From Tanypteryx hageni (lineage: Eukaryota > Arthropoda > Insecta > Odonata > Petaluridae): DNA of 64,000 nt. Under the pieces are notes generated by a model. The model did not search any database. It saw only the letters and a list, made by a program, of their open reading frames with translations, and was not told the DNA's origin. Shown here one piece after another: positions 45,426 through 56,873 of this stretch (the first letter of the stretch is position 1; each line of letters begins with the position of its first letter). Made by a program: the position numbers and the translations under genes. The stretch covers positions 3,472,001 to 3,536,000 of the forward strand of contig CM054115.1 in NCBI GenBank assembly GCA_028673005.1, written 5' to 3'.

Positions 45426-47887
45426 CAGTGGTTCCCAAACTTTTTCATCCCGCAAACCCCTTATAAAAGTTCAAATCTCGCGAATCCTCTGAACACTTGA
45501 ATCCCCAATACCATAAATTTGGCGGTTTTTATATTTCGCTACGCTGCTGTTTTGGCATTTTCCAATGCAGGACGGTGCCCCACCAGGACTTTTAATCATT
45601 TTAGGGCAACTATTCCTTGAAAAAAAGACTTGTTAATGAGAAAAATTAGGATTTACCTAGAACACCCGGAGCCGTCAGTATGACGGCCTTACTGTTTTCG
45701 ACGAATTCTATTTCCACGAACTAGCATGTTGTGTCTAGTTCAAGAGACCCAAACTCTGAATCTGAATGAGCAATAAACTGCGTATACTTTAGGAGTCCTG
45801 GCATAATAAACTTATTAAATTTCTTAGATTTACATGAAATATTTTATAAGAAATAAATTTCAGTTTTGGCCGTTTAGTGAAAACCACTATATTTCACGGA
45901 CGAGATGCGGCTCCGGGGCTGCGAATTTGAGACCCCTGGTCTAGTTCTTTCCCCCTCCCACTTCCGTCTCCTACATCGGCGCCACTCTCCTATCCTTCTC
46001 TCTCACTCGCTCCTGCTAGTCAGTCGTGAAATTTGTCACATTCTGTGTGTGTCACGTGTCTTCTATTTACTCGCTGCATTTTTGCTTCAGCCGTACAACA
46101 TAATGGCGCGTAAGCGTGGCTTCGCACAGACCGAAATGGTAAAGTTATTGCAGAAATATTGCTAGTGAGGCCCAGGGTACAACAGCACATGCGAGGCGAA
46201 ATGTAGCAGAAGACAACAAGGCTAGTTCTTGGTGTCTTTTTATCGACAATTTCATGCTCAAGCATATCCAAAAGTGCACCTAGGTGGAAGAGTGCCGACA
46301 GCTGCATGACAACATCTGGACGATGTTGTTGGAAGAGTTGGAAGCTTTTATATCTATTATTTACTCTCGGGGCGTAAATAGGGCATAGAATTTGGAACTC
46401 TAGCCTCTTATGGTCCGAATTCCGGGGACTGTTCTTCTACAAGAAAGCAATAACTCGCTACGAATTTTGTGAAATCATGAGATTTCTGAGATTTTATGAG
46501 AAGTCAATACGTGCAGCTCGTCTAAAATTTCTTAATTTGCTCTCGATTCTGAAATATGGGACAGGTTCATAGAAAACTGTAATAGCTGCTGCAGACCTGG
46601 AACAAACATCACAGTAAATAGCAGCTTTTTACAAGCAAAACACGATGCACATTTACGCAATTCATCGCACAAAAACCAGATAAATTTTGTCAGAAAAATT
46701 TCTTATCTGTAGACGTGGAATCTATTGATTGCTATACCTTACCATGGTAATGGCGACCAGCGTTCTGAGGGCCAGCGTCTAGCCGACTTCCTGCGTCTTT
46801 TAAAACCATTCATAAACAGGGGAAGAATAATTTATTTACATTACTTGACCTAAATTAAAAGTTCAAAACAAAGGATACAAGCATAGTAGAAATCGTGAAC
46901 AGGGCCAGGAGGGAAATACCTGGCACCGTGAAAAAAAACCGAGAGCCTAAACAATTTGAAAACTCTGAATAATGGTGATATCACACAATTTATCAGTGAA
47001 AGGCCAATAAGAACATATAGCTACTCAGCTCCTTTCTCTAAAGTGTCTGTGTTGGCAACAACGAAAACTAAACTCCTGAGACAGTATCATTTTATAATGA
47101 TACAGCTTTTACAAAAATTCTGATTTTTTGCTAAACTTTTTTGATTATTGTGCCCGAATATATAATGGATATTATAAAGAGGTTTCAATAAAGTTCATTT
47201 ATAGATAAAGAACACATGTCTGCACTTTATTTTTGTTCTTACATGCCAAATGAAGGGAAAGAACACATTGCCGTTAAATTGAATAGGGGTTAGACCAAGT
47301 CCGGACGTTCTAGTATTAAAAATAAATATTTCTAAGGATCCTCTTCCATACCTGAATATCAGTGGTGCAACCGAGCGGGGTGATTACGTGCTTAAATTTT
47401 CCCCTTAAGGTATGAACATTAAAATACTTCAACTTTGCGAGTAAATTACACCTAAAAAAAAAAATTCTCATTAAAATTTGGCCCTATACCCTGTCGTAGA
47501 TTTCAAGTTTAGGCATGTAATATTATAACTGTAATTTAATAATGTAATCCTTTACTCAACAACTTACGTGTTACTACATAATCAAAGGAAAAAATCGCGC
47601 AAAACTAACCCATGGACACGTAAATGCGACGATAATGCAGTTGTCGTTATAGTTACAATTTCTCATCTTCTGGGTCTGAGTCTAAAGACTATTTCTTGCT
47701 AACTCGTCACAGATATTATACTCTCAATTATATTTTAAACAAATATATGAAAGAAATACTCCTTGAATTGAACTACCCGTTACTGCAGACATAAACCGAG
47801 CAATGAGATACGCTGGACAAATGCCATCACGGATTTTTTCCGCGAACCCCCAGAGCCTTCTCGCGAACCACAGTTTGGGAACCTCTG
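45426..47887. mobile_element. 2.46-kb element with hAT-type termini containing a piggyBac relic
   Basis: Left end CAGTGGTTCCCAAACTTTTT, right end (reverse complement) CAGAGGTTCCCAAACTGTGG, both with GCGAA motifs nearby. Flanking octamers CGCTAGGC (45418-45425) and TGCTATGC (47888-47895) match at 6 of 8 positions, as expected for an old hAT target duplication. A further hAT-like end (minus strand GACCAGGGGTCTCAAATTCG at 45945) lies inside, so nesting is likely. Coding homology inside is piggyBac, not hAT. Confidence 0.65.
46100..46990 (+). pseudogene. piggyBac-type transposase relic
   Basis: Starts MARKRGFAQTEMVKLLQKYC, then broken frames: LLEELEAFISIIYSRGVNRA (the ELKAFIG..I..G block), KAITRYEFCEIMRFLRFYEK, RPGTNITVNSSFLQAK, RCTFTQFIAQKPDKFCQK, LSVDVESIDCYTLP, EGQRLADFLRLLKPFINRGR, and KDTSIVEIVNRARREIPGTV followed by KKNRE. 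These follow the order of the piggyBac DDE transposase (RCPFRQYMPKKPAKYGIK-like and REIP..VKK-like blocks). Many stops and frameshifts. piggyBac TTAA termini could not be fixed. Confidence 0.75.
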
Positions 47888-48289
47888 TGCTATGCAATTC
47901 TTATACGCCCGAAATTATTTTTAATTCATATATCATTTAATTCGACAAAGTACATTATTCTCAGTAACGGGAATAAAAATTACCTGCTTACCTAGTTTTA
48001 ATTACTTCAATGGGAAAGCGTCTCGGTATACTTATAACAAGTTTAAAATTTGTCACTTGTCAAATATTTTTGCAAAAGAATGAATTCCATAAGTGACTTA
48101 TGAGTTACCTTTTTTCCGTAAGTCTATGCAATTTACAATATCCATCATGGCCTTCATTCCATAAAATAAATTGTCCTCAACAGTATGCATACGGCAATGA
48201 CTACTCCAACCGTAGTGGTTGGCCACGTCTCGTTTCCAGCTTGGCTGCGAATGCGAAACTTGATCTTTTAACTAGGCTCTTATTTAAAC

Positions 48290-48660
48290 TTCGGAGGCAC
48301 TATGGGGCATCAATCCCACCCTCCAAGCGGGGACGCATGTTGCGAGGGAGGGTTTCCTGCGAATCAAGGCTGGCGATGGGGCGCTTGTAGCGGTCCCACC
48401 TTGATGTCGCCCAACTTCTGCACTTCTGTGTGCACGGATGCTGCTGCCTTGCAGCAGAATTCCTTGGACATCCAGGGGTTCCACATTCCCGTCTACATGC
48501 ATCAGGCGGACGTGGTCATGTCTACCACGACCAAGTATCAGCCGGAGTGCGTTGTTTGGCACTACTTGCAGCCTGTAGAGGGTGGTCTTGACAGTATGAA
48601 TAAAAATTCCGTACTGACCAATTCTAAATACTTCCGTGGTATACCAGTCTGTAAATAACA
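48290..48660 (-). mobile_element. Jockey-like LINE fragment, ORF2 C-terminus
   Basis: The minus frame reads TVKTTLYRLQVVPNNALRLI, RHDHVRLMHVDGNVEPLDVQ and GILLQGSSIRAHRSAEVGRH, similar to the post-RT end of Jockey ORF2 (LQ..QNKALR...D...R..H....I.PL). A head-to-head RT fragment of similar type sits at 48970-49290 on the other strand. Confidence 0.6.
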
Positions 48661-48969
48661 AACGGAACATTTGTTACTTTTTACATACTCAAATTCACAA
48701 AATCTATCATGACCTTAATTTGACAAATTAAATTATATTCAGCAGTGGAATAAAAATATCCTTCTTACCAAATTCCAATTTCTTTCTTGCGTAACAAATA
48801 TCTGTCGTCACAGTAAATATAAAAAATAAACCAAAATGTAAGCGCTTTTTAAAATTACATTTCTTCTCTGTTGGACTTTAGATAAAAGAAGTCAACATCC
48901 CACCAAACCCTGCGTTTGCTGGAGAATATAACTTTATAACTGAAGGATTTAACTGTAGAAAAAAACAGG

Positions 48970-49290
48970 GGTTCTATTCCTAGATGTTGCCAAGGCATTT
49001 GATCAGGTGTGGCATGAATGACAGCTGCTCAAACTCGCCGCCATGGAGTTTCCATAGCACCTGCGAAAAGTGTGCAAGAACTTCCTTCTCTGGAGATCCT
49101 TGCAAGTCGCTGAGGGTGGTCAGCTCTCATTCCTTAATGGAATTTTGTATGGCGTTTCTAAAGGGGTCATATTGAGTCCAATCTTCTTCAACGTACATGT
49201 TAATGACCTTCCTTCATCTCCACAGAATCAAGTCTATATGTCCGCGGATGACACCGCCATTTCATCACAGTCTTCTGTTCGCGTACACGG
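48970..49290 (+). mobile_element. Jockey-like LINE fragment, reverse transcriptase
   Basis: GVLFLDVAKAFDQVWHE, stop, LLKLAAMEFP, then in another frame FLNGILYGVSKGVILSPIFF, NVHVNDLPSS and VYMSADDTAIS. FLDVAKAFDxVWH and the (Y)ADDTAI box are typical of Jockey RT. Lesions throughout. Confidence 0.75.
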
Positions 49291-49379
49291 CTATTAGAAG
49301 TATTGAAAATTATATTAAAATCTTAGAAAAATAAACTCTGAATATATAGATCGACATAAGCGCCTTAAAAAGCGTATAT

Positions 49380-50003
49380 GTCCATTTGTAATGAGGAAAA
49401 TCATGAACCCTGCGCTTTCTAACGTTTCTTGCATTAAATTTTCTCCATATATATTGAATAGGCTCGGCGATAGGCAGAAGCCCTGTCTTACTCCTCTACC
49501 GATATTTACTCCGCAGGTATCCGCATTCTACAACCTGACCTTTACAACTTGATTCACATATAGATACCTGATCAGTCTCCTGTCCTTCCTGTCTACACCT
49601 AAATCCTTTAATATCTTCATCAACATACCCAAATTACTCTTTCAAATGCCTTCTGCCAGTCTATGAGACATACGCAGATATCTTAACTGTACACTATTGC
49701 CCTTTCTGATATTTTTCTATCTACCTTTACAGCATCTCTAGTTCATTGTCCTTTCCTGAAATCGAATTGATCTTCCCCTAGCATTTCTTCTAGCATTTTT
49801 TTTAGTCATTTATTAAGAATCCTCGTGATGATCTTCGATGTGTGTGATAGGAGGCTTATCGTTCTGTAGTCTTTACACTGCATTGCCTTTGGCTTATTCT
49901 TTAGAGGGATCATTGTTACTTCTAGGAAATCCCGAGTCCACTCTATCGTGTCGTAAATCTTATTTATTAATTTCGTGATCGCTTCTAGTGTTTCTGATCC
50001 CAT
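49380..50003 (-). mobile_element. RTE-like LINE fragment, reverse transcriptase fingers and palm
   Basis: The minus frame 50003-49806 reads YDTIEWTRDFLEVTMIPLKN, AMQCKDYRTISLLSHTSKII and TRILNK, the start of RTE RT (W..A.I.PL.K....C..YR.ISLLS). Beyond a frameshift LEEMLGEDQFDFRKGQ follows. The stretch 49440-49770 is about 90% identical by eye to 63025-63370, with a small indel. Confidence 0.8.
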
Positions 50004-50006
50004 AAA

Positions 50007-50032
50007 TGTATATATATATATATATATACTAT
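50007..50032. repeat. (TA)n microsatellite
   Basis: Short alternating TA tract. Confidence 0.9.
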
Positions 50033-50049
50033 TATATACATAATATCCT

Positions 50050-50980
50050 TCTTCTGTCCGTCCGTCCGCCGGAACGCTCTATAGAAATCCCCATACGAGA
50101 ACGCTTAAAAATACCTTTTTTTACTTGCAGGCTTTTTTTCTTTTGCAAAGTTAAATTAGAAATTTCTCATCGACGATCTTCGGACTTAAAGAATTTTAAA
50201 GAAAAATAGACATAGATTCTAATTCAGATCGTCGACTTTTGCCATCGGTTCGAAATCGCTCAATTTATACGTTTAAATGACATTTATTGGAAAATCGTTA
50301 AGCTTTTTAAAGATATGTTGTCTTGCCAACTGTCAATGTTAAACCTCGAGATTGTATTGTCGTCGTTATACTATATGTGTAAGGAAAGTGAGTTTTGAAA
50401 GCTTAAGTACGAGAGAGAGAAGGCGCCCAAATTATCTATAATTACAATTGTGTTCTTCTTTAATTTCTTTTAAGCTAACATCCTATTGAAATTTTCTGTA
50501 ATTAAATATTTTTATAATTATTTTCATAGTTTTTTATAGTTTATCTATTAATTAACCGGAGTCATACATTCACATCGCATATATGAATCACGCAAAAAGC
50601 CATTCCTTAACATGAAGAACTTTTTCGTTTAAATTTTAAAATATTTCTAAGATGAAATATTTGACTTAGTTATGCGGAGAGAACTATTTAAATCTCATAC
50701 GTAAATATCCAAAAATTACGTTTTAATACGTTTTTTCACGTTTTCACACATTTTATTTATATTGGGCCACTGTTATCCAAATTGTTGAATTCTATTCTTG
50801 GCCTCATAATAAATGCACCAATTTAGAGCTTTAACACGTGTCAGAATTTTATAAATGGTATAACGTATTTACTGAATCTATTAAGTAATTACTTGGCAAT
50901 CTCACCATTTGAGAGGGGGCAGTTTTTTTATGTATCTCTTCGAGGACATCTGCTGTGGCAGTTTGATACTAGCTTGGCTA
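50050..50980. other. Unassigned AT-rich DNA
   Basis: No supported gene or repeat; only short open frames. Confidence 0.5.
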
Positions 50981-50984
50981 GTTC

Positions 50985-51130
50985 CGTCCCAACTAAGAAA
51001 ACATCCGCTTTCATATACGAAAAAATTTATCTGCTACGATAGTTCAGTGGTGGAATATCCGCCCGGCAAGTGGAAACCCGGGTTCGATTCCCGGTCATAG
51101 CAGACTTTTTTCTCTTCTCAAAATTGTTCC
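50985..51130 (+). repeat. tRNA-like SINE, most complete copy
   Basis: A tRNA-like unit at 51033-51102 has acceptor GCTACGA/TCATAGC (6 of 7 pairs), D-loop AGTGGTGG, anticodon stem TCCGC/GTGGA with loop CCGGCAA, and T-arm CCGGG-TTCGATT-CCCGG. It most resembles tRNA-Gly outside the anticodon loop. Position 33 is C rather than U, which argues against a working tRNA. A conserved leader (CCGTCCCAACTAAGAAAACA) lies upstream and a tail ACTTTTTTCTC with TCAAAATTGTTCC downstream; both are also present in the 4.2-4.4 kb copies, so the repeated unit is longer than the tRNA. Confidence 0.75.
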
Positions 51131-51389
51131 TACTATCATTACAAATAGCTGCTTCTTAAACATATATGATAATAGCTGAAACGCCCGGCTACGCTCGGGA
51201 AAGAGTTTCTTTTAAGTTGCAAAGGGTTTTTATTATTTATTAATTGTGGTAGCCTTGCTCTTAAACTCCGCTTTAAAAATCTTGACTTCATTAAGGTATT
51301 TTGTAAAACCCATATATATATAGAATTTAGTTGACATCCGTTGAGCCAATTCCTTCCAAATCCATATTTACTGAAAGAGTTTTATTTAT

Positions 51390-52505
51390 AATTGAGGCTC
51401 CCCTGTTTAGTTGATCCGGTCCAAATATACTATTATGGCTTTATATATATATATGTACATAATAAATATTATAATATGGTTAAAATCGATGCCGACAGTT
51501 CAACACAAACACTTAGACAATAAAAGTTTTATTACTTTTATTTTGGCAGCCCTGGTTTTTATATCTATCCTAAAAATCATATTTTTGTTTTTTTTTATCT
51601 TGCACAACTCCATTATACAAAATTTCGTTGAAAGCGGTTCTGCCAATTCCATCCAAATTCATAATTATTGAAAAGTTTATCTTTGCAATTGTGGCACCCC
51701 CACTTACTTAATCTAATCGAAATATGGCATTTTGGTCATGAATTTATGTGAAAATTCTATATACCAAAATTTTAGAATTGGGGTGGCCAATTCCTTCCAA
51801 AAGCATAATTACAGAAAATTTTAACTTTGCAATTGTGTTGAAATTGTGGCAGCCCTACTAAGTTAATCGGGTCGAAGTATGGCATTTTGGCCATGTATTT
51901 CTGTGAAAATTCTGTTACAAATTTTTTTAAAATTCAGTTTGGCCATTTCCTTCCAAAAGCATAACTACAGAAAATTTTATTTTGAAATTGTGGCACCCCT
52001 GCTTGGTCTATCCGGTCCAAATATGTCATTTAGGTCATGTATTTATGTGAAAATTGTATGTCCCTACCTAATTTGGTTGAAATCGGTTCAGCCAGACATT
52101 CCCTGATATATATGTACAGGCAGACGGACATTGTAGAAATTTGGACCGACCGTTCCATGGGGACCCCTCGAAATCGTAAAATTTGGATCGACCCTACATT
52201 ACGATCCTTGCCCCCGCTCACCGATTTTTTCCATTTTAGGCTCGAAAATGTATCTCGTTAAAACATTGATATTATTGGATAATTCATCAAAATCGGTCAA
52301 TTAGTTGCTGAGATATCTTTTAAAAAAACCGGCAACAATGGGGATCCTTGAGCCCCCGTAAACCGATTTGAATTATTTTTGGCACTGCAACTTTATGGGT
52401 CAACCTTAAGCTGCTGCCGAATTTTGAAGCTCCTACATTTATTTTCTGAAGAGTTATGGTTGCCATAGGCAGACAGACAAACATTCTCTTTTATTTATAG
52501 GATAT
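51390..52505 (+). repeat. Dispersed repeat with internal 140-150-bp subunits
   Basis: Consecutive blocks start at about 51390, 51690, 51845 and 51985 with AATTGTGGCACCCCTGC, GGTCCAAATATGKCAT and CATGTATTTATGTGAAAATT themes, each ending GCCAATTCCTTCCAAAAGCA or similar. The right end GGCAGACAGACAAACATTCT and CTTTTATTTATAGGATATAG looks like a retroelement 3' tail. Minus-strand relative at 6480-7200. Confidence 0.6.
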
Positions 52506-52839
52506 AGAATACAAGAAGAAGGTGCTTGCATTCTGCAATCATTTCAACTTTCCTTGAAAATCATTAAATTTTTTACAAAGTTATATCATAACAATTTGTA
52601 TACATGTGCAAAAGTATGTTTGTATGTATGTTTGGGCATAAAGTAGTGGATATGTGTAAAAATATTATATACAACTGCACCATATATTGTACTTGATTAC
52701 AACTGGTTAAGAGGGAAGAGGGGACCTCATGGTCTCACTCTAAACCAGGTTAAATAAACTAAATATCAAATATCATTATTAGGAATATTTTTTTAATTCA
52801 AAAGATTTCACGTCTGCACCAGTGCACCAGCTACAGAAG

Positions 52840-52862
52840 CTGATGAAGGAACAATTCCGAAA
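52840..52862 (+). ncRNA. Hammerhead-like core
   Basis: CTGATGA, a short hairpin GGAA-CAA-TTCC, then GAAA: the conserved core order of a hammerhead ribozyme. Hammerhead motifs in Penelope-like pseudo-LTRs are established knowledge. Stem III and a clear cleavage site are not obvious, so activity is not claimed. Confidence 0.45.
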
Positions 52863-53001
52863 GCTTCTACGTTTGTGATGTTTCTGTGTTTTAGTGTTCT
52901 TTTACATGTGTCGCTTCGACATCCCCGAGGCCTCGCCCACCTGAAGTCGTCTGATTGGTGAGTGCTCACTGGTTTTCCTCATCCCAACACCTTGTTGACA
53001 T

Positions 53002-53003
<2 letters not shown>

Positions 53004-53038
<35 letters not shown>
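53004..53038. repeat. (TA)n microsatellite at Penelope unit junction
   Basis: About 35 bases of alternating TA between the two Penelope units. Confidence 0.9.
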
Positions 53039-53039
<1 letters not shown>

Positions 53040-54572
53040 TAGTAGAAGGTGCTGGCATACTGTAAGCATTTCGTCTCACATTGAAAAACATAAATTTTAC
53101 AGAGAGATATTTCATCATTGGAAATATTTCTTTAATTCAAAAGATTTCTCTTCTGCACCGAATTTCGTATTCTCCTTACGGAAAAATAATGGAGTAAAAC
53201 AATCAGTAATATTTGCAATTTTAAAAATATTATACTATTTCTATATTCGGTTAATAATGCCACACATTTAAGCCAAATTTTAAAGTTTTACCACATTTAG
53301 AAGTGAAATAACATCTATCTATTTGTTTAAATTCAAATAATTTTTAACGGTCGTAATAACAATATCATGCAGATATTGAAATGTTTATTCGTTTACATAA
53401 ACTATGATCTAAATTTCTTAAAAATTTCAGCATCCTATCTTGTCCGGTAGTATCTAGACATTTACCTATGTGTTTAAACTTTAAGAGTTTTTAACTACCA
53501 AACAAATTAAAACATCAAAATTTGTATAATACCTATTTCGTTTTTTATAAAATATACCTAATAAAAAAATTTCAGCTCCCTAACACATTCGGAAATACAT
53601 AAACCTTGATGTATTGTTTAAACAATTTCGAATTTTTAGCGGCGGCATTGTTGAACTTTTTCACGATTTTCGTTATTTCTATTTGATTTTGCGTATAGTT
53701 CTACCAAGAAAAAATTTGGAGTCGGTCGTTCTTACAATGGAATTGACCCGTCTCGGTTATCATCTCCGCAGACACATTTCCCTCTACTGCCAGATTGAAT
53801 TCTTCAACTCCTGCCATGCACTTAAACTCTCTCCCAAATGCCTCACAATCAGAATTCCTCTTTCAGCTCTTCCTCCCCCTATCCGCGCTTCCCTAGCCCT
53901 CAAGTAACACCTCGCCTCGCTCCACATTATCCGTTCCACCATACACCATTATACCACCCCCTCTAACACCATTTCGCTAATTGTAAGTCTCTCGTTCTTC
54001 ATCATCGTCACTCATCAAATTCCATATCCGACCTTCACGCCGCTTTCCTTCAAGCGGCTAATGATATCACCGCACATTGCAACAGACTTCTCCGTAAACT
54101 CTCTCTGATTTGCGTCCGGCACCACAAACTTGGTCTTTTCCTTCCGTTTATATCAGCTGGCGAGGTCAACAAACCATCTCCTTCCCCTCCACTTCTCGGC
54201 CAACCTCCCTGCCTTGCGGCCTTCCTGGGGTTCACAACGCCACCATCACTCTTTATCCTGAAAAAGACCCACATATTCTCAACCCGCAAACCTTTGAAAC
54301 GCACCAATTTTTCGCACAATCCTGACACCACCTCCTCTTATTGCCAACCAGATGAAGTCATGAACCTTTCCTCCCGCGTACTTACCCATGCCGAGAACCA
54401 ACTCCTATTATGCGGCCTTTCTTTTTGTCCCACTATCAAATTTGATCATTTTCGCCTCCTTGCCGACGTACAGTCCTTTGCACGCACACTACGTCTAAAA
54501 ACCAACCCTCCCAAAGAACACTCTCTTGCCTCAGCCAACCCAAAACTCCCTCACGGCCTTCCACCTACATAG

Positions 54573-55467
54573 AGCTTGCTGGCTCGAGCTAGGTCGAGCC
54601 GAACAGTTCGAGCTTACTCACCAATATACAATTGGTTCGAGCTCGAGCTTTTTATGAAAAAAAAGATCGAGCCTCGAGCCTAAGTAACGAAACCTGCTAC
54701 GCAGCTCTGCACAGGGCGGGAATGATGTCTTCTACCCAACACTGCGAAGTAAAATAATAACCAGGGCCGGTTCTAGGCGTGGGCGACCGCCCAGGGGGGC
54801 CACTCAGCAGAGGCGGCCGCCGAGCCTTTCCGAAGCGTACTTGTGAAAATGGGGATAGACAGGGAACCCAGACAGGCCATGAAACGGTATTTATACTAGC
54901 ATAATAAGAATGATCGACATAATATTCTCACTGATAAACTATGCGTTCTGGATGCTTATTTTTAGAAAAAAGCACCGAAAAAACTAACAATTTAACTATA
55001 AAGTTAACTCAAGAAATTTTTGAACCAGAATGCTCTCTAATCTTTTTTTGCTAAAATGCTCCACATGAAAATGTGAAGTAAACATGAAACACGACAGTAT
55101 CAGTATCTTTCAGCGAAACATGGCAGGTCAACCAAATGACGGTCACGTCCGCAAGATTAGGAGTCGTTCCAAATTATCTAACCGTAGAGCGCATCATTCG
55201 CTTCTCACCTGTTTATTTGGTTTCTAACTTGTCTTTTTTCCGGATGACTCTGCGTTAATAGAAGGCGCTGGCGCTTCGACAGACTTAAAACCGGAGACTG
55301 TATTTGTCGATAAAGATTTAATCGAAATATAAATGTGTGTTGTGGTTATTACGCATTGAATCTTTTACGAAATGCTCGTGTAGCTCGATTACTCGAGCTT
55401 TACCATAAAAAGAAGCCCGCGAGCTCGAGCTTTTGAAAATAGTCGAGTTTCAGCAGCTCTACACGTA
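54573..55467. mobile_element. 0.9-kb hAT-like insertion in the Penelope element
   Basis: Left end TAGAGCTTGCTGGCTCGAGC, right end (reverse complement) TAGAGCTGCTGAAACTCGAC. Interior flanked by repeated GAGCTCGAGC palindromes. Flanking octamers CACCTACA and CACGTACT match at 6 of 8. Penelope coding similarity stops at the left edge and resumes soon after the right edge. Inside, CAGGGCCGGTTCTAGGCGTG at 54763 resembles another hAT end. Noncoding. Confidence 0.55.
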
Positions 55468-56660
55468 CTCTTTCTATTTTCAAACCTCCTTCCCAGTACA
55501 TTCCAACCACCCTTTCTTCCCTACACCCTGTCGAACAATACTTCAATTATATCCTTAGAGTCTCCCAATCCAACTTTTCCGATCTCATCGACCATACAGA
55601 TAATTTTACCAGACGTGAAAGACAGGCCATTTCTACACTCAAACATAGTGACCATATCATCATCCTCCCTGCTGACAAGGGCACCACCACGGTTGTGATG
55701 AACCACGCAAAATACAATGAGGAAGCCGAGCGCCAACTTTCTGACGAAACCATTCCCCATAACCTTACTTCCAACCCCACAGATCAACTACAAAATTTCG
55801 TCCCATCTTCATTCCTCAGCAAAACAGGAAGGTCTTCCCGATTCTTCCATTGCTCTAATGATGCCCTACAAACCCCGCACACTCACATTCTACCTTCTCC
55901 ATAAAATCCATAAAGAACAACTTATCCTTCAGTGGGCGCCACTACCTTCAAATTAGAGGTACTGCGATGGGCACTCGAATGTCACCCTCATACGCCAATT
56001 GTTACCTTGGAGAACGGGAGAGACTCTTCCTCAACGTACCTCTCAGACCACTTTTGTGGTGTGATGTATTCCTCATTTGGACGCATGGACCTAACTCTCT
56101 CCTTTCTTTTCTTTCGCACCTCTTCTCCCACACTTCAATCTCCTTCACCCGCCAATCCTCTACCTACCACATCACAATCCTGGACGTGGATCTTTACCTC
56201 AAAGACAGCAAAATCCGCACCTGTGTTCATATCCAACCCACCAACAGCCTCCAATACTTTCCCTTGATAGCTACCATCCCCTTCATACTAAAACCTCTAT
56301 CCACTATGCCCTTGCTCGACGAGGATGAAGGCATTGTTCAGATAGAGCGTCTCTTTTACAGTATTATTCCGTCCTCGAGGACGCTATTCTCAAGTGTGGC
56401 TACCCTCCAGACCTAGTCCGCGAACAGATCCATAGGGCGATGACGCCTACCACCAATAGATCCCATCCTCACACACCAACTAACCTTGCATCAACCGCTT
56501 CATTCGCTCTAACCACAATTTTCCTTCCTGGTATCCACGAGGCCATCAAAACAATCCTCCATGCTGCCCACCCAATTCTTACCTCTTCCTCCCACCAGTC
56601 CCTCTTTACCAATCTTTTTGCCTATCCTCCGCTCCTCTCCTGCCGACCCCCCAGTTTGGG

Positions 56661-56873
56661 AAATATCTTGTGGATGAAGGAAGTTCCCACTTCTACCACG
56701 CCTCTTGCCTTAGGGTCCCACCCCTGCGGAAAACCTCGCTGCCTCACTTGCCCTATCCACCTACCCTCATCTTCTTTCTCGAGTCCCACCATCAACATCA
56801 CCTACCCCATCACCTCTAGAAGCAACTGCACCACCCGTAACGTCATTTACCTCTTCACCTGCACCCTATGTCC
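56661..56873 (+). repeat. 213-bp direct repeat, left copy
   Basis: Identical to 59525-59737 except for six substitutions by eye, with no gaps. Both encode the LWMKEVPTST...TCTLC part of Penelope A. Confidence 0.95.

Larger units (their letters stand above)
52514..53044 (+). mobile_element. Penelope-like pseudo-LTR unit (upstream tandem copy)
   Basis: Starts AGAAGGTGCTTGCATTCTGC and ends with a TA microsatellite. A similar start (AGAAGGTGCTGGCATACTGT) follows at 53045, and GGAATATTTTTTTAATTCAA near 52786 recurs near 53118. The 3' half (52800-52990) resembles 60140-60300 (CAACACCTTGTTG, hairpin plus GAAAGCTT). This is the tandem pseudo-LTR layout known for Penelope-like elements. Confidence 0.65.
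53045..56873 (+). mobile_element. Penelope-like element A, main body (decayed, interrupted)
   Basis: After about 0.7 kb of noncoding DNA, homology begins near 53740 (YHLRRHISLYCQIEFFNSCH, LSPKCLTIRI). It continues with VMNLSSRVLTHAENQLLLCG, LSFCPTIKF at 54357-54460 (Penelope N-terminal block), is interrupted by another element at 54573-55467, then SDHIIILPADKGTTTVVMNH at 55640-55705, FYLLHKIHKE, a deletion, YLQIRGTAMGTRMSPSYANC, DVFLIW (where YVDD is expected), LDVDLYLKDSKIRTC, and a spacer with CGKPRCLTCP leading to NVIYLFTCTLCP, the start of the GIY-YIG domain. It stops at 56873; the continuation is found at 59525-60320. Confidence 0.82.

Noticed and set aside
48302..48658. 118-codon plus-strand open frame
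   Set aside because: Opposite strand of the Jockey-like ORF2 end; composition and lack of domains suggest a shadow.
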